Assembly: GCF_037975245.1 (NCBI RefSeq)
Contig: NC_092575.1
Location: forward strand, 11,366,501 to 11,430,500
DNA from: Apostichopus japonicus
Lineage: Eukaryota > Echinodermata > Holothuroidea > Aspidochirotida > Stichopodidae
DNA length: 64,000 nucleotides
Reading direction: 5' to 3'
Under the pieces are notes generated by a model that did not search any database, had not been told where the DNA came from, and saw only the letters and a program-made list of their open reading frames with translations. A program made the position numbers and the translations under genes. Shown piece after piece: positions 37,799-52,293 of this stretch. Each line of letters opens with the position of its first letter. Position 1 is the stretch's first letter.

Positions 37799-40700
37799 TT
37801 AAACTTCAAATAAAGATTTCCAGTTATGCCATCTGATATCAAAAGCATTTTGCTTACAATTAGTTTGATACATAAACGTTTCTTTTAGATAAAAATTCTT
37901 TAAATCAATTTTACCATAGCTTAAGGAAGGTTTCTCATTTTTAACCTTAGTTCTGTAAACACAAAATTTCAGAACCAGAATGATGTTATTAAACACATAG
38001 TCTTTGTACAAATAATTTGCAAACATAACAAGCTCTTTACAAACTGCAATATTGATATTCATTTTGATTTGAACCCAGTTTTGAAAATGCCTCCATAATT
38101 TCTGGGTGAAGCCACAATCCCAAAATAAATGAATTAAACTCTCATCTGCCACACCACAAAAAAGTGAACAATGGATCATTGGTTTTGCCAATTTTAACCA
38201 TGAGAGTATTTGTCCCTAAAATTCTGTTAAGAAGACGAAATTGGAACCAACGGAGCTTCACCTCAGAAGTACATTTCCAGTTGTATGAGCACACCTTATA
38301 CCAATCTACTTCAGAAAGAAGTGAATACATTTATATTGGACCGTATTATTTGTTAATGAAATATTATAAAACCTTTTACACCCTTTTGGATCCATACAAG
38401 AACAGTTTTTATATGAAAGTCTTGAAATGGGAGTGCAAGAGAATTATTTCTCTGACCTAATAGACCAGAAAAGTATTTCTCTATTGCCTTTTTAATACCA
38501 TGCAAGTGAAGAAAATTTGTTCTAACATCATATTTTGTATAAATCTCATCAGCAGATAAGAACTCATCCTTAGAATTTATCAGATCGTTGACATATAATA
38601 TACCATGTCTTTGCCAATATTTATACAAAATGCATATATTACCAACCTTAATTTGTTCATTGTGCCAAATACTGGAACTTAACACCTCATGAATATTTTG
38701 GGGATTGAGCGAAACGGTGAAATCCTTCCAGGCTGAAAAAAACACTTTTCCAAGGGTATTTTTACTTTCTTTAAAACTCTATCCCTAAGTACCAGAAGAG
38801 TAATCAAAAATACAATTAGGAGTATTCACTTTATATAAATTATACACCTTACTGGCAATGTTATATTTAAGCAATCTACGAATCCAAGTAATCTTAAGTG
38901 CCTTATCGAAAGGTTCAAAATGAATCATGCCAGCACCCCCTTTTGTAACGGGAAGCGTCATTTGATTTCTACTGATCCTACCTACTTTACCTCCCCATAT
39001 AAAGTTATAAAACTTGGAATTAATCTACTTGATAATTTCTTTACTTGGGGTTGGAATTGAAAGAACGAGATGGTTCAGTTTTGGCAACAAAAGAGATTTA
39101 AACACAACTATTCTACCTAAAACTGTCAAAAACCTGTTTGACCAGAGGTGATTTTTTTTTTGTAATAGCTTGCATAGTAGTAACATAATTTACATTCACA
39201 GTAACATCCAATTGTGTACACAATGTTGCTCCAAGATAACTGAATATATTATCTCCAACCCAAGATAAGTTATAATTCTTACATAAAACATCATTACTAC
39301 CTTTTTTTTTATCCTATCCAAACAGCACTGGTTTTATCCATGTTATTTTTCAAACCAGATATATTATGGAATTTTTCCAGAAGCTTGAAAGTTTGTGAAA
39401 GAGAATTTTCAGTGCCATCTAAAATAATAGTTGTGTCATCGGCATATTGTAAAACTTTATATTCAATAGCACCTATGATGATACCCTTAATATCCACACA
39501 ATTATTAATGACAATGTTTAAAATCTGAGAACACAGAAGAAAAATATAAGGTGAAAGACCATCCCCTTGACGGCATCCCGATTTAATATAAAAAAATCGG
39601 GTCATGTGGCCATTGACTAAGACTGACGATTGTGCATTGTTGTAAAAAACTGAGATCCATCTTTTAAAGCCTTCCCCCAAATTAAACAAATCTAGCGTTT
39701 TGAAAATAAATTCATGTGAAACTGAGTCGAATGCTTTTCCAAAATCGATTAAGAGTAAGAGACCTGGAATATTATTTAACTCAGTTTAACCCATAATATC
39801 GTAAACCTGTCTTATATTCTCCCCAAGGAATCTACCTGCCATAAACCCTGACTGATCCGAACTAATCAAATGAGGTAAACCATGCTTTAACCTGTTGGCA
39901 ATACATGATGATGCAAGCTTGTAGGATACATTAAGGAGAGAGATTGGACGCCAGTTTTTTAAGAGATGGTGTGGTTTTTGCCCATTTGGAAGCAATGTAA
40001 TTAAACAACGTCTTTATGTGATTGAAAGACAACCAGTATCATAGGATTCATTTAGTTACCTTAATAAAAACCACGAGAGATCGTTAAAAAAACATAGAAT
40101 TCAACAGTATAACCATCTAAACCAGGACTCTTATTATTACTCATCTTTTTGAGGGCACTTAGAAGTTCATCATGCTTTATTGGGCCATCAAGACCCTTAC
40201 TTTGTTCATCATGTAAACAAGTAAAATTATCAGTTTTTACAAAGTCTTGTAACATAACATCATGGGCATTTCTTGTATCATACAACTTTTGTAAAAACCA
40301 TAAGTTTCATCTAAAATGGCCGTGTTGGTAAATTTACGACTTCCATCCGATCCAGTAATTGTTTGAATCGTTTTATTTGCACAATTTCTTTTCTCTAGAC
40401 TCAAGAAATACGAGGAGGGGTTTCACCAGTTTCGAACCATTTGACCATGGACGGCAACATGGCCCCTCCATCTTTCTTTTACGCAAAGATTCAAGCTCTT
40501 TATTTTTGTCTTTGAGAATCTCAAGATGATTCAGATGAAAAATGTTATGCTGGCGCTCAAGATTTTCAATTCGGTGAAAAGGTCAGATTCCCTGCGACTA
40601 CCTTACTTTTTCTTAAATGAAGAGTATGAAATTGATTTCCCCCGTATCTCTAATAAAAGAACGTCGAAAATAAGTTATCACTGATAAGGAAATTCAAATC

Positions 40701-40921
40701 ACGAGGATGGATATCAGAGATTCGCTCTGGATTATAGGGGTAGCAGCATATTGTTTAATTAACCTCATTTATTGTACCTTTAACCATGTTGATATAATCA
40801 ATATCCTTCAAAAGTGAATTATTAAATTTCCAATAACTTTTCCCTCTTGGTAAATCATTCAAACTAAACTGAGTTGTAACAAAAGAGTGGTCTGTTTTAT
40901 ATCCCGGCAGAACCTCTGTAC
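37799..40921 (-). pseudogene. L1/Tx1-like LINE, endonuclease end plus reverse transcriptase, degenerate
   Basis: Read on the minus strand from 40921 down. First comes the end of an endonuclease domain (KTDHSFVTTQFSLNDLPRGK, with W-K-F-N-N-S-L-L), then a G-E-T-P and L-E-K-R-N linker near 40400. The polymerase follows: NNKSPGLDGYTVEFY (40285-40061), WRPISLLNVSYKL and SGFMAGRF (39995-39786), and the catalytic YADDT in the frame 39689-39309, after GCRQGDGLSPYIFLLC. The C-terminal frame 38191-37799 has C-S-L-F-C then H-L-F-W-D-C, the Cys-His motif of L1-like elements. Several frameshifts and stops separate these pieces, so the copy is inactive. Similar 'ggggcc(c)aactcggg' sequence lies outside both ends (37675-37700, 40928-40955). 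Confidence 0.9.
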
Positions 40922-40991
40922 TTGAGGGCCCCCGTTTTTGGGGGCCAACTCGGGAGCCGTTTCGGGAGCCCCGTTTTATAAAAATAATAGT

Positions 40992-41056
<65 letters not shown>

Positions 41057-41389
41057 CATATATATATTTATGTAATGTATTTTAGATCCTAATTGGCTTA
41101 TCGAAGCCGCAAGCTGACCGAAGTCAGTCTCTTAGATTCATATTTAACGTCCATGATAATGAATTGTCAAATGTCAACAACAATTGTAACTGGACGACAA
41201 CCATTAATCTTGGAGTGACTCGAACTATACATATATACATATTGTCTGTTTTTCCGGCCGTTTCGGGAGCTTTGCTTTTGATCTGTTTGAGAGTCTCACT
41301 AGTTTCACATTACATGGTACACAAACTGCAGATGGGAATGTACATTCCCATCTAATAATATCACACATGTACGTGTATACGTATACACG
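40922..41389. repeat. GC-rich repeat, TA microsatellite and a palindrome
   Basis: It holds a 'gggagccgtttcgggagcc' repeat at 40925-40980 (related copies near 41255-41280 and 45110-45200) and a (TA)n run at about 40997-41053. The 20-bp perfect palindrome ACGTGTATACGTATACACGT at 41371-41390 forms the left flank of the next element. Confidence 0.7.
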
Positions 41390-42428
41390 TATATGGCAAG
41401 CCAATTGCTAAATAAATCGTAAAACATGGTTTATCGGTCGAAAAACCATGTTTATCGATCGATAATGCATGTTTTTCGATCGAAAAACCATGTTTATCGA
41501 CCGATAAACATGGATTTTTGGTTGATAAACACGGTTTATCTGCGAGAATCTATGTTTATCGCTTGAAAAACATAGATTATCACTGAAAAACATGGTTTTT
41601 CGGCGATAAACATGGTTTTTCAATCGAAAAACAAGGTTTATCGGCCACAAACTGTGTTTTCAAGCGATAAACATGGTTTTCTGTGAAAATCAATGTTTAT
41701 CTGCGATAATCCATGTTTTTTCAGCGATAAACATGGTTTATCGCCGATAAACCATGTTTATCTATCGAAAAACATGGTTTATCGCCGATAAACCATGTTT
41801 GTCGCCAATAAACCATGTTTATCGCCGATAAATCATGTTTATCGCCTAAAAACATAGCTACGGTCCCGCACAATCCGCACATGGACTAGTGCGGAATAAT
41901 AATCGGCAACGCACAGGCTCAGTACACCGTCATCGTTCTGACACCGATCTCACGACACAAGCTAAGTCCGCTAAGTACTTCAGAAATCCGCAACCTCAGC
42001 AATCATCATGGAGGTTATACAACCCTCGGCAAGTGTCGATTATTTTCAGTATGGCGTGAACAAGTGCCAGAGTTTGTTCTAAATCTTGTTCGCAACAGCG
42101 CGGGGTTGTCACGCCCCAGTGCCCCTGCATACCACTGCCCAAAAGTTGAGGTACCCACTGGCAGTGGCCAGGGGAAGAGGGGGTCACTTGCGGCCCAGAC
42201 GTGGGCTTAAGGGTTAACGACGGCAACTTCCGAAAGTACGGCTACCGCAAGAACCATTTGCCCACAGGAGAATTGTTTTATTACCTTTTTTGGGGAAGGG
42301 GAGGAGGGGGAGGGTCGTTCCACCCTGCTTTTTTTGTTGCTATTATTACTGTATGAATACTGGATCTTTTTCCGGTTATAATAAATGGACTTTTTTGCTA
42401 AAAGAAAAGGAATTCTACCTCTATAGTT

Positions 42429-43004
42429 AATAATATCACTTATGACAATGCAACCATTACTGATGACATTGGCATTGCTAATGCTTTCAATGATTATTTC
42501 TCAACCATTGGCAACAAACTTGTTCATGATATTGTTAATGGTTCTGATCCTATGCAGTTCATGCAGCCTGGTACTCCAAATACTATATTTCTTTCGCCCG
42601 TCACTTCTGAAGAAATCTACAAAGAAATCCATTCCCTAAAAGATGGAAAATCACCTGGTATCGATGGTATTTCTCCTAAAATTTGGAAATCCATCTCACA
42701 TGTTATTGTTCCAATTCTTTGTCATATTTTCAACCTTGTGCTCACGTCTGGTACTTATCCAGATGCCCTGAAAGTTGCAAAAGTCATCCCGATTTTTAAA
42801 AAGGGGGATCATACCCTTCCAGAAAATTACCGGCCGATCAGCTTGCTACCTTGTATTAATACACGGCTAGAAAGATCTATCGAGAAACGTCTGAGAATAT
42901 TCTTGGACAACAATGATACCCTTTTGGACTTTCAATTCGGCTTCAGAAAGGGTCATGATACAAGTCATGCACTTTTAGAGACTACAAATTGTACTTATCT
43001 ATAA
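42429..43004 (+). pseudogene. LINE reverse transcriptase N-terminal fragment inside the foldback element
   Basis: An open frame begins before the first Met, with A-F-N-D-Y-F-S-T-I-G, the usual segment ahead of the polymerase. It continues through DGKSPGIDGISPKIWK, FKKGDHTLPENYRPISLLP and FQFGFRKGHDTSHALLE. These are the finger and early palm motifs of I/Jockey/CR1-type enzymes. It stops at 43002-43004, well before any YxDD motif, so the catalytic half is missing. Orientation is opposite to the ORF1 fragment downstream, so the two are separate acquisitions or the result of a rearrangement. Confidence 0.9.
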
Positions 43005-43194
43005 TAGTCGGGGTCTATACAGAAGACCATTAAAGTCATAGGAAATAGCCAGAGAGCATAATAGAAACTCCTTTTTACTCTATGGAATAGCCTTACTGCA
43101 TAATATAAAGGCTTACAATAGACCAAGGGCTAAGAGAAGTCAAAACTACCGTTGAAAATTCCGCAGTAAGCTGGAAAGTCTGTGTATGATATTG

Positions 43195-43879
43195 TCAACA
43201 GAGGGTTGGGAACTCGGTGTTGTTCTTGCTTACCAGTGCGATGACTTTCCCATCGTGTGACCAGGCTGCTTTGACCAGGGTGGTGTTTTTCGTCGCCTGT
43301 AGTAGCTCTTGGTTCGCCTTCGTTAGGTCCTCCTGTATTACAAGGCGGGTGCCTTTCAATTTCCGCCTGTTCTTTATGCATAGTTCTCTGGTTTTGTAGT
43401 TCTGGAATTTGACGATTATTGCCCTGGGTTTACCCGGCTCTTTCTTACCGATCCGATGCGACCTATCAATGTCTGTTGGATTCAGGTTGAGTCCCCGATG
43501 CTGTGATGCGAGGTCCATCATGATGACGTCAGTATTTTCGTTCGGCTTCTCCTCCACACCAAACACACGAATGCAGTTTCTTCGGGAGTACTGTTCCAGC
43601 TGGTTCAATTGAGTTGTTGAGTTTGTCTGTCAATTCCGAGATCTCGTCCTGCATGGTTTTCAGTTCTGAAGAAGGTTTCTCGGCTTCCACTTCGAGGTCA
43701 TGTATTATGCCAGAATTTATCTCGATCTGCTTCAAAAACTTATCCAGTTTTTTATCCAGAGCTCGATCAATACAAGCTTGCAGCTTTAGCTCGAAATCTT
43801 GGCTTGCGATTACTTTTGTAACCACTTGAGTGACAATCTCTGAGATTTCCTTTTCTTTTGTGTTGGAGCGTGTAGACAT
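43195..43879 (-). pseudogene. LINE ORF1-like protein (coiled coil plus RRM), one frameshift
   Basis: On the minus strand from a Met at 43879 the first ~88 codons form a coiled-coil-like, charged heptad region (DKKLDKFLKQIEINSG, then I-S-E-L-T-D-K-L-N-N). A one-base slip near 43610 moves the frame to NQLEQYSRRNCIRVFGVEEK, the RRM signature of L1-type ORF1 proteins. After it come IDRSHRIGKKEPGKPRAIIV and a C-terminal domain to the stop at 43195. Such proteins bind RNA as trimers and act as nucleic-acid chaperones for retrotransposition. Apart from the slip the frame is well preserved. Upstream (43880-44400) is probably its 5' untranslated region. Confidence 0.85.
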
Positions 43880-44832
43880 TGTTAGGAATCACCGGACCGA
43901 TTTATGTCGATAACTGTCCCACAGGACTCTGAGCGATGATAATTAGTCCAACGGCTTCGATTGACGGCCTGTAGGATTCTGTAGTTTGGAGCTTTGGGCC
44001 GAGGTACAGTAGTAGCAAAACACCGTAAGCTTAGGCTATGTTAGGATAACTCTTTCACTTTACCATTCGTTGAGCAAATTTTCTGATGCAGTTCTGCAGC
44101 TCAAAATAGCCAGAAAATGATCGGATTTTCAGTTAGGTCTTCCAAAGGCTCTATATAAGGGAGGATTCACATGATTTACCTTCCTCTTGATTGTGAGCTG
44201 ATGAAAATTAGCGAAAATTTGCGAGTCTTATAATGTGTCGTTAAGTCCGTCCTTACGTTACATTCAATCCATCCGAGGATCCTATTCGGAAAAGGCGCCA
44301 ACGCAGAATGTATCAGGAGATACAACCGTAAGCACACCATGAACAGTCTCACACCGGTAACAGGGGTCATATTTCGTTGTTCCTAATTATGGATAGAGCC
44401 GGAATCTAACGAAGTTTGGGTACGGCCCGCCCACGTGCGGCTTCGGAACCAAAGGTTTATCATATGTATATATACTAACATAACATGTAGAGTTTTGGAA
44501 GTAGTTCCGATAAATTTTCATCAGTCGCCAATATAAAACCATGGTTTATCTTCGATAAACTATGTTTATCTGTCGAAAAACATGGTTTATCACCGATAAA
44601 CATGGTTTATCGCCGACAAACATGGATTTTCGAGATTTTTGTTTATCTGCCGATAATCATGGTTTTTCGGTGACAAACCATGTTTATCGGTCGATATACA
44701 TGGTTTATTGGTCGATAAACATGGTTTTTCGAGTGATAAACATGGTTTATCGGTCGATAAACATGGTTTTTTGACCGAAAATTCATGTTTTTCGATTTAT
44801 TGAGCATTTGGCTTGCCATACACGTATACACG

Positions 44833-45766
44833 CTAACATCCTAGCGCTCCCGTTTGTAAGAGAAGTCATAGTACCAACAGCAATAGTTGAAAGACCTGCA
44901 ATGTATACACGCCTACGTGATATGTCCCAAACAACTTAGCCTTCGCAACGGTCAAGCGGCACTAATTAAAAGCGCTTATCGGGAGTGTCAGATGTATCTA
45001 GAAGATACCATGCATCGGAGCCAAGGTAATTCAAGATGAAAGAGATTGTTGCAAAACGAGTGGTAACGCGACCATATGATATGATATAATCGTTATGCTG
45101 GGGAGTGCCCCTCTGGGAGCCACAGGCACCCGTTTTTCGAGGGCCGTCTCCTGTTTTTCGGGAGCCGTTTGAGAAGCCTTCGTTTTAACTTGTAAGAGTA
45201 ATATATAGGTATTTATATATTGATGAAAGTTTACTTGTTAAAGTATCTATAGGCCTAGGTATTAAAATAAATATAAAAGTATATACGTGTATAAGCATAT
45301 TTTGTAAAACAACGACAATATATTTCAGTAACTTTAAAATCTGAACGAATAGGATTGGCAGAACGCGTACAAAGGTTGTTACAAAATGAGTGACTCAAAG
45401 AGCGCACCGTGAGTAAAATGATGTCTTTTCATTCTGAGTGTCCAGGCTAGTTGTATTTTATGGATTTCTGGAAATGGGAAGTCAACATTTTAAAAGAAAA
45501 ATTGAGGTGGACTGAAGTGTTCGGTTGCATGCTTGGAAGGTATTTACATCGTCGTTCTTTCACCCATTATAAGCGCTTCGTTGCGGAAAAGCAACTAGGA
45601 GATAAACCAACATATCAAATGGTCTCAAATTGTTTTCAGATTCCGCCCAGCATATTTTCATGGGAGGGTAATTAATACGTACGCTTGGTTTCTCGACTAC
45701 CAGCACTGCCTTAGGAGAATAAGGTCATCATACAATTTGTTGGATTAAAGATCTGCTTTATTGGCT
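44833..45766. other. Intergenic with GC-rich repeat
   Basis: A repeat at 45110-45200 ('gtttttcgggagccgttt') relates to that at 40925-40980. A 74-codon frame at 45451-45675 (MYFMDFWKWEVNILKEK) has no known relatives that I recognise and no clear splice signals. Confidence 0.4.
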
Positions 45767-46087
45767 CCAATTATAACACGCTATAGCTAAGAAAGTTTTG
45801 TGATTACGGAATCGACCTGCCGCGGTCGTAAATCGACCTCAGGCTGTACAATTAGCCTGCATAGTTTCTTAACACAATTAGGCTCCTTGTGACAACACTG
45901 TTGTGTGGAAAAATGTTCATGTCTACAGTGTAGTTAATCATACAGCATTTACACAAAGACCCTCATACAAGAAAAAAGTATGCGGCAGGCGCTGCAGACT
46001 AATTGGTAAAAAGAGGCCATTTAACGACCAAGGCAGGTCGATTACGTAATCTCAAGAAACTTTTTTATGATAGCGTGCTATAGTTGG
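45767..46087. mobile_element. MITE-like element with ~65-bp imperfect terminal inverted repeats, 321 bp
   Basis: The left arm starts CCAATTATAACACGCTAT and runs through 'gaatcgacctgccgcggtcg'. The right arm, inverted, starts CCAACTATAGCACGCTAT and runs through 'taatcgacctgccttggtcg'. Similarity extends over about 65 bp with small gaps. No clear target duplication was found. Confidence 0.7.
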
Positions 46088-48890
46088 GGTATATACAGTA
46101 GACCTATAAAACGAGGCTAAGCCATTGGGTAGGGGCACCGGGGCAGGTGTTGCGCCATGACAATGGGGGTATAGGGTTTATAACAGTGACGAGACGCAAA
46201 GAAATAGGTTTGGTTGGATGGTTCATAGCAACTCAGAGGACAATGTTGGAATGGAACTTAACGTTCGTTCAAGTCATTGGTACTTACTAGAGGCCTACAA
46301 AACCCAAGGAGTATAGAAATGATTTGTGCTTCTATTTAAGTTTTTCCCCCTTTCAGTGGGGATGTTATGCATAAAAGCTTCTGCACTCATCCGAACAGTT
46401 TCAGCAATTTTAAAATGTTTGTTTTTCTCTCTGCAGATAAAGGTTAGAGACTTCATTATTGCCAGTCAGTTGCGTATAGCAAGGAGCAACAGAGCCGAGG
46501 TGCAGCAATTCATAGCGGTATAGCTCCCAAAGGAGAGTCCACATGGAACCAAGCCAAACCATGGCCTTTTTGTTGAGGTTTTGGGGAACAATTTTCTTTG
46601 ATATGGCACCGTCCTCTCGACGCTCAAATATGGCAATCTGACGCCCTTCTCCCTCCCAGGACAGGGTTCGTTTGAATTCCTTCTTCTTTCCTGTCAGGGT
46701 TTCTTTTCACCGGTCCTCCCTCCCACTACCCGAGTGATTCAAGGAAGCACGATATGAGAGGACAGTATATAGACATATTATTTGCACTGGAAAAATTGTC
46801 CGATATAGCTGTTGAGAAACATCGAAAAATTTGCAATGAGGTGAAGACAATTTGTGTCGTGTTTCACAAAAAGTATAAAATGATTGACGGTACTGTTTAT
46901 ATTTTCTTTTGAAAGTGTTAAATTACCATGATTTTACAGCATTCATACATTTTCAAGACAGAATGAATGAATACATCATATATAGCTTTAATGATGGTAA
47001 TGTGGAAGAAAATCAATTGGTAGAAAAGGCATACTTTATGCCCAGAAATATAAAGAAGGATTTCGATAATCTTTACCAGTAAAAGAACATTCATATGAAA
47101 TCATACATTGGTAAAGGATTTTCAAGGGTTGCACTTACTGATGTTACTAACGTAACAACAGTTTACAATATTAGTTAACAAAACAATGAAAGTCAAAGGT
47201 ACAAACTTATATTTCTAATCCAATGACAAGTTCTTATTCGATACTAGGCTGTTTCTCACAATCTGTTATAATTGTAAATCTGCACTATAGGTCAGCCTTT
47301 ATCTTCGATAACTTCAAAATGAGCGTTAAGAGAAAAAGTGCACAGTAAATGGAAAATGTCCAAGAAGAACTGCTTGCAATTTACGACAAAATATGAAAGA
47401 TTGCATATATCATAAACCACACAACGAATACGTTTAGTGGTTACGATGCCTAAACATATTCATAGTGCAGTGGTATAAGCCATACATGTTAATATACATG
47501 ACATTGTGCACACCAACAATAAAGAGGATTATCTATTGACTAATGCAGCAACATATGAAGGAAGTTATACCAGGAATCAGTTATCATGCTGACAAAGTCC
47601 ATTTTAGTGACATAGTACTAAGACAAAAGACACACGCAGGAATATCAATTTGGTCAAATGTTATGGTCTCATAAGCAAATTATCTATGTACTTACACTGC
47701 AATATCCAAGTATATGTATGAAGCTAATTAGACATACTATTACAGAGACATCTGTTTAAGAATTTTATGTTTACTGATTAATACTCATGATATGCACAAG
47801 AATAAAGTAACACGGTGGATGCCAAGGATGCAAATCATGGAACACTTGGTGTTTGTCTTGTGTTTAAAAGCCATTTCTTGCAATTTGAGGAATATTAATG
47901 GCATAAAGTCGGAGACGTCATGAAAATGTGTTTATTATGTAGAATACCAGTGTGAACCAAAGGTTACGTTTACCCAGCCCACTCATTAATATTCATGAGA
48001 TGAGCACCAAGAACAAAATGGCACATGTACTCATCATGGGGCATCGATCTCATAAGTATCACATTGATTGAACTTTGTGGTTGCTGCATGGGATATCGTG
48101 TTTACAGGCTGGTTTTGACAATCTCACTTTAAGCCCCACCCAAGCCATAACAATTAATAAAGTTAATCTGTTGTTGCAGAGAACATGTACTTACAATGTA
48201 GTTACATCACATACCAAGAATGAACTAAATCGGATATACGCTTGAAGAGATATTGGCATTTTATTAGTTTTCTAAGCCCAGCCCACTCATTAATATTCAT
48301 GAGATGGGAACAAAAACAGTAGGGCAAATCTACACATAATGGGGTATGTACCTACCAAGTACGACTTGATTTATATTGTGTTTGTTGAGATAGCGAGTTT
48401 ACAAGCTAGCCGTCACAAACACACACTTACGCGCATGCGCACACGCCAGCACGATCGCAAAAGTTACTGAGCCTTCGGCATCCTAACCAAAAATATTTAT
48501 CTCAAAGAATGATTTTTGTAGAACGTTACAGAGGTTTCGAGTTCTTCTAGTTCTGTGCACTCAACAAGTGTTTTTTCTTTTGTATATCTATACGATCTGG
48601 TCCCTGCAAATCTTCTTATATGGAGTATTAGCTTTGACCAATACTAAGCTGCAAAGGGTAATGAATCATGGAAGTGACTCACATGACAACTGAAGAAATG
48701 AAAAATGACGTCTGTAATTGAATGAGAGCAAGGTCATAGGTCAAAGTGGAGATCCACTAAACTTCATTTACATATCAAATTTGAAGTAATTTAGACAGTT
48801 TCAGGCATAGAAAAAAGCATTCATGTAAGGCGAAACAGTCACTAAGGAGGAGTCATTCCAAGCATCTTGTAATTACCATTCTGTATGAAT
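46088..48890. other. Intergenic, diverged tandem segment
   Basis: No gene is recognised. The phrase CCCACTCATTAATATTCATG occurs at about 47979 and 48282, each followed by a similar 80-bp stretch, so a segment of about 300 bp has been duplicated and has diverged. A weaker third relative lies near 47775. Confidence 0.5.
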
Positions 48891-48891
48891 G

Positions 48892-48923
<32 letters not shown>

Positions 48924-49792
48924 CATACATACATACATACATACATACATACATACATACATACATACATACATACATACATACATACATACATACATAC
49001 ACACACACACACGCATACACGCATACATACATACATACATACATACATACATACATACATACATACATACATACATACATACATACATACATACATACAT
49101 ACATACATACATACATACATACATGCATACACGCATACACGCATACATACATACATACATACATACATACATACATACATACATACATACATACATACAT
49201 ACATACATACATACATACATACATACATACATACATACATACATACATACATACATACATACATACATACATACATACATACATACATACACACACACAT
49301 ACACACATACATACATACACACACACACATACATACATACATACATACATACATACATACATACATACATACATACATACATACATACATACATACATAC
49401 ATACATACATACATACATACATACATACATACATACATACATACATACATACATACATACATACATACATACATACATACATACATACATACATACATAC
49501 ATACATACATACATACATACATACATACATACATACATACATACATACATACATACATACATACATACATACATACATACATACATACATACATACATAC
49601 ATACATACATACATACATACATACATACACGCATACATACATACATACATACATACATACATACATACACCCATACACACATACGCACATACATACATAC
49701 ATACATACATACATACATACATACATACATACATACATACATACATACATACATACATACATACATACATACATACATACATACATACACCC
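48892..49792. repeat. (ACAT)n microsatellite, ~900 bp
   Basis: About 225 tetranucleotide units of TACA/CATA, with interspersed (AC)n and GCATACAC variants near 49002-49025, 49122-49145, 49291-49330 and 49669-49690. Because the unit length is not a multiple of three and contains no stop, open frames of more than 300 codons appear on both strands; they are not genes. Confidence 0.98.
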
Positions 49793-50094
49793 ACCCGCCT
49801 GCAAAACTACTAAGGTAAGTAAAAGGGGATGTTATCAAACCAACTATGTGCAAAATTAGGAAACCGGGAATTCTCGATTAGGTTATTTCCTGATATTGGC
49901 GAAACAACTTAAGAATACAGAAATGTATATATCCTTCTATTAGTTGGCTCAACGCTGTTAACGGAACAACTCAAAACGACACTGAATACAGGTAATGTTT
50001 CACTTCATCACATCTTTCTATTAGAACTGAGCAACATAACCACAATTCTGCACAATTCTTCCAATTGGGCCACAATGGAAGAGAGTAAGGAAGC

Positions 50095-50662
<568 letters not shown>

Positions 50663-50689
50663 ATATAGACAAGATATACAATTTACACC

Positions 50690-52293
<1,604 letters not shown>

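Larger units (their letters stand above)
41390..44821. mobile_element. Foldback-type element with palindromic CATGGTTTATCG ends, 3.43 kb
   Basis: The left end TATATGGCAAGCCAA is matched by the inverted right end TTTGGCTTGCCATAC. The direct repeat ACGTATACACG flanks both sides (41379-41389, 44822-44832), a long duplication like the ~9 bp of foldback or Mutator-type elements. The flank is itself palindromic, so caution applies. Inside each end is an array of ~20-bp units such as ACATGGTTTATCGCCGATAA, themselves palindromic (41425-41850 and 44540-44790). The core contains a LINE polymerase fragment (plus) and a LINE ORF1 fragment (minus). Confidence 0.75.

Noticed and set aside
48853-49859. Open frames of 303-326 codons on both strands (VCMY, YIHT repeats)
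   Set aside because: They are produced by the stop-free ACAT tetranucleotide array in all frames.
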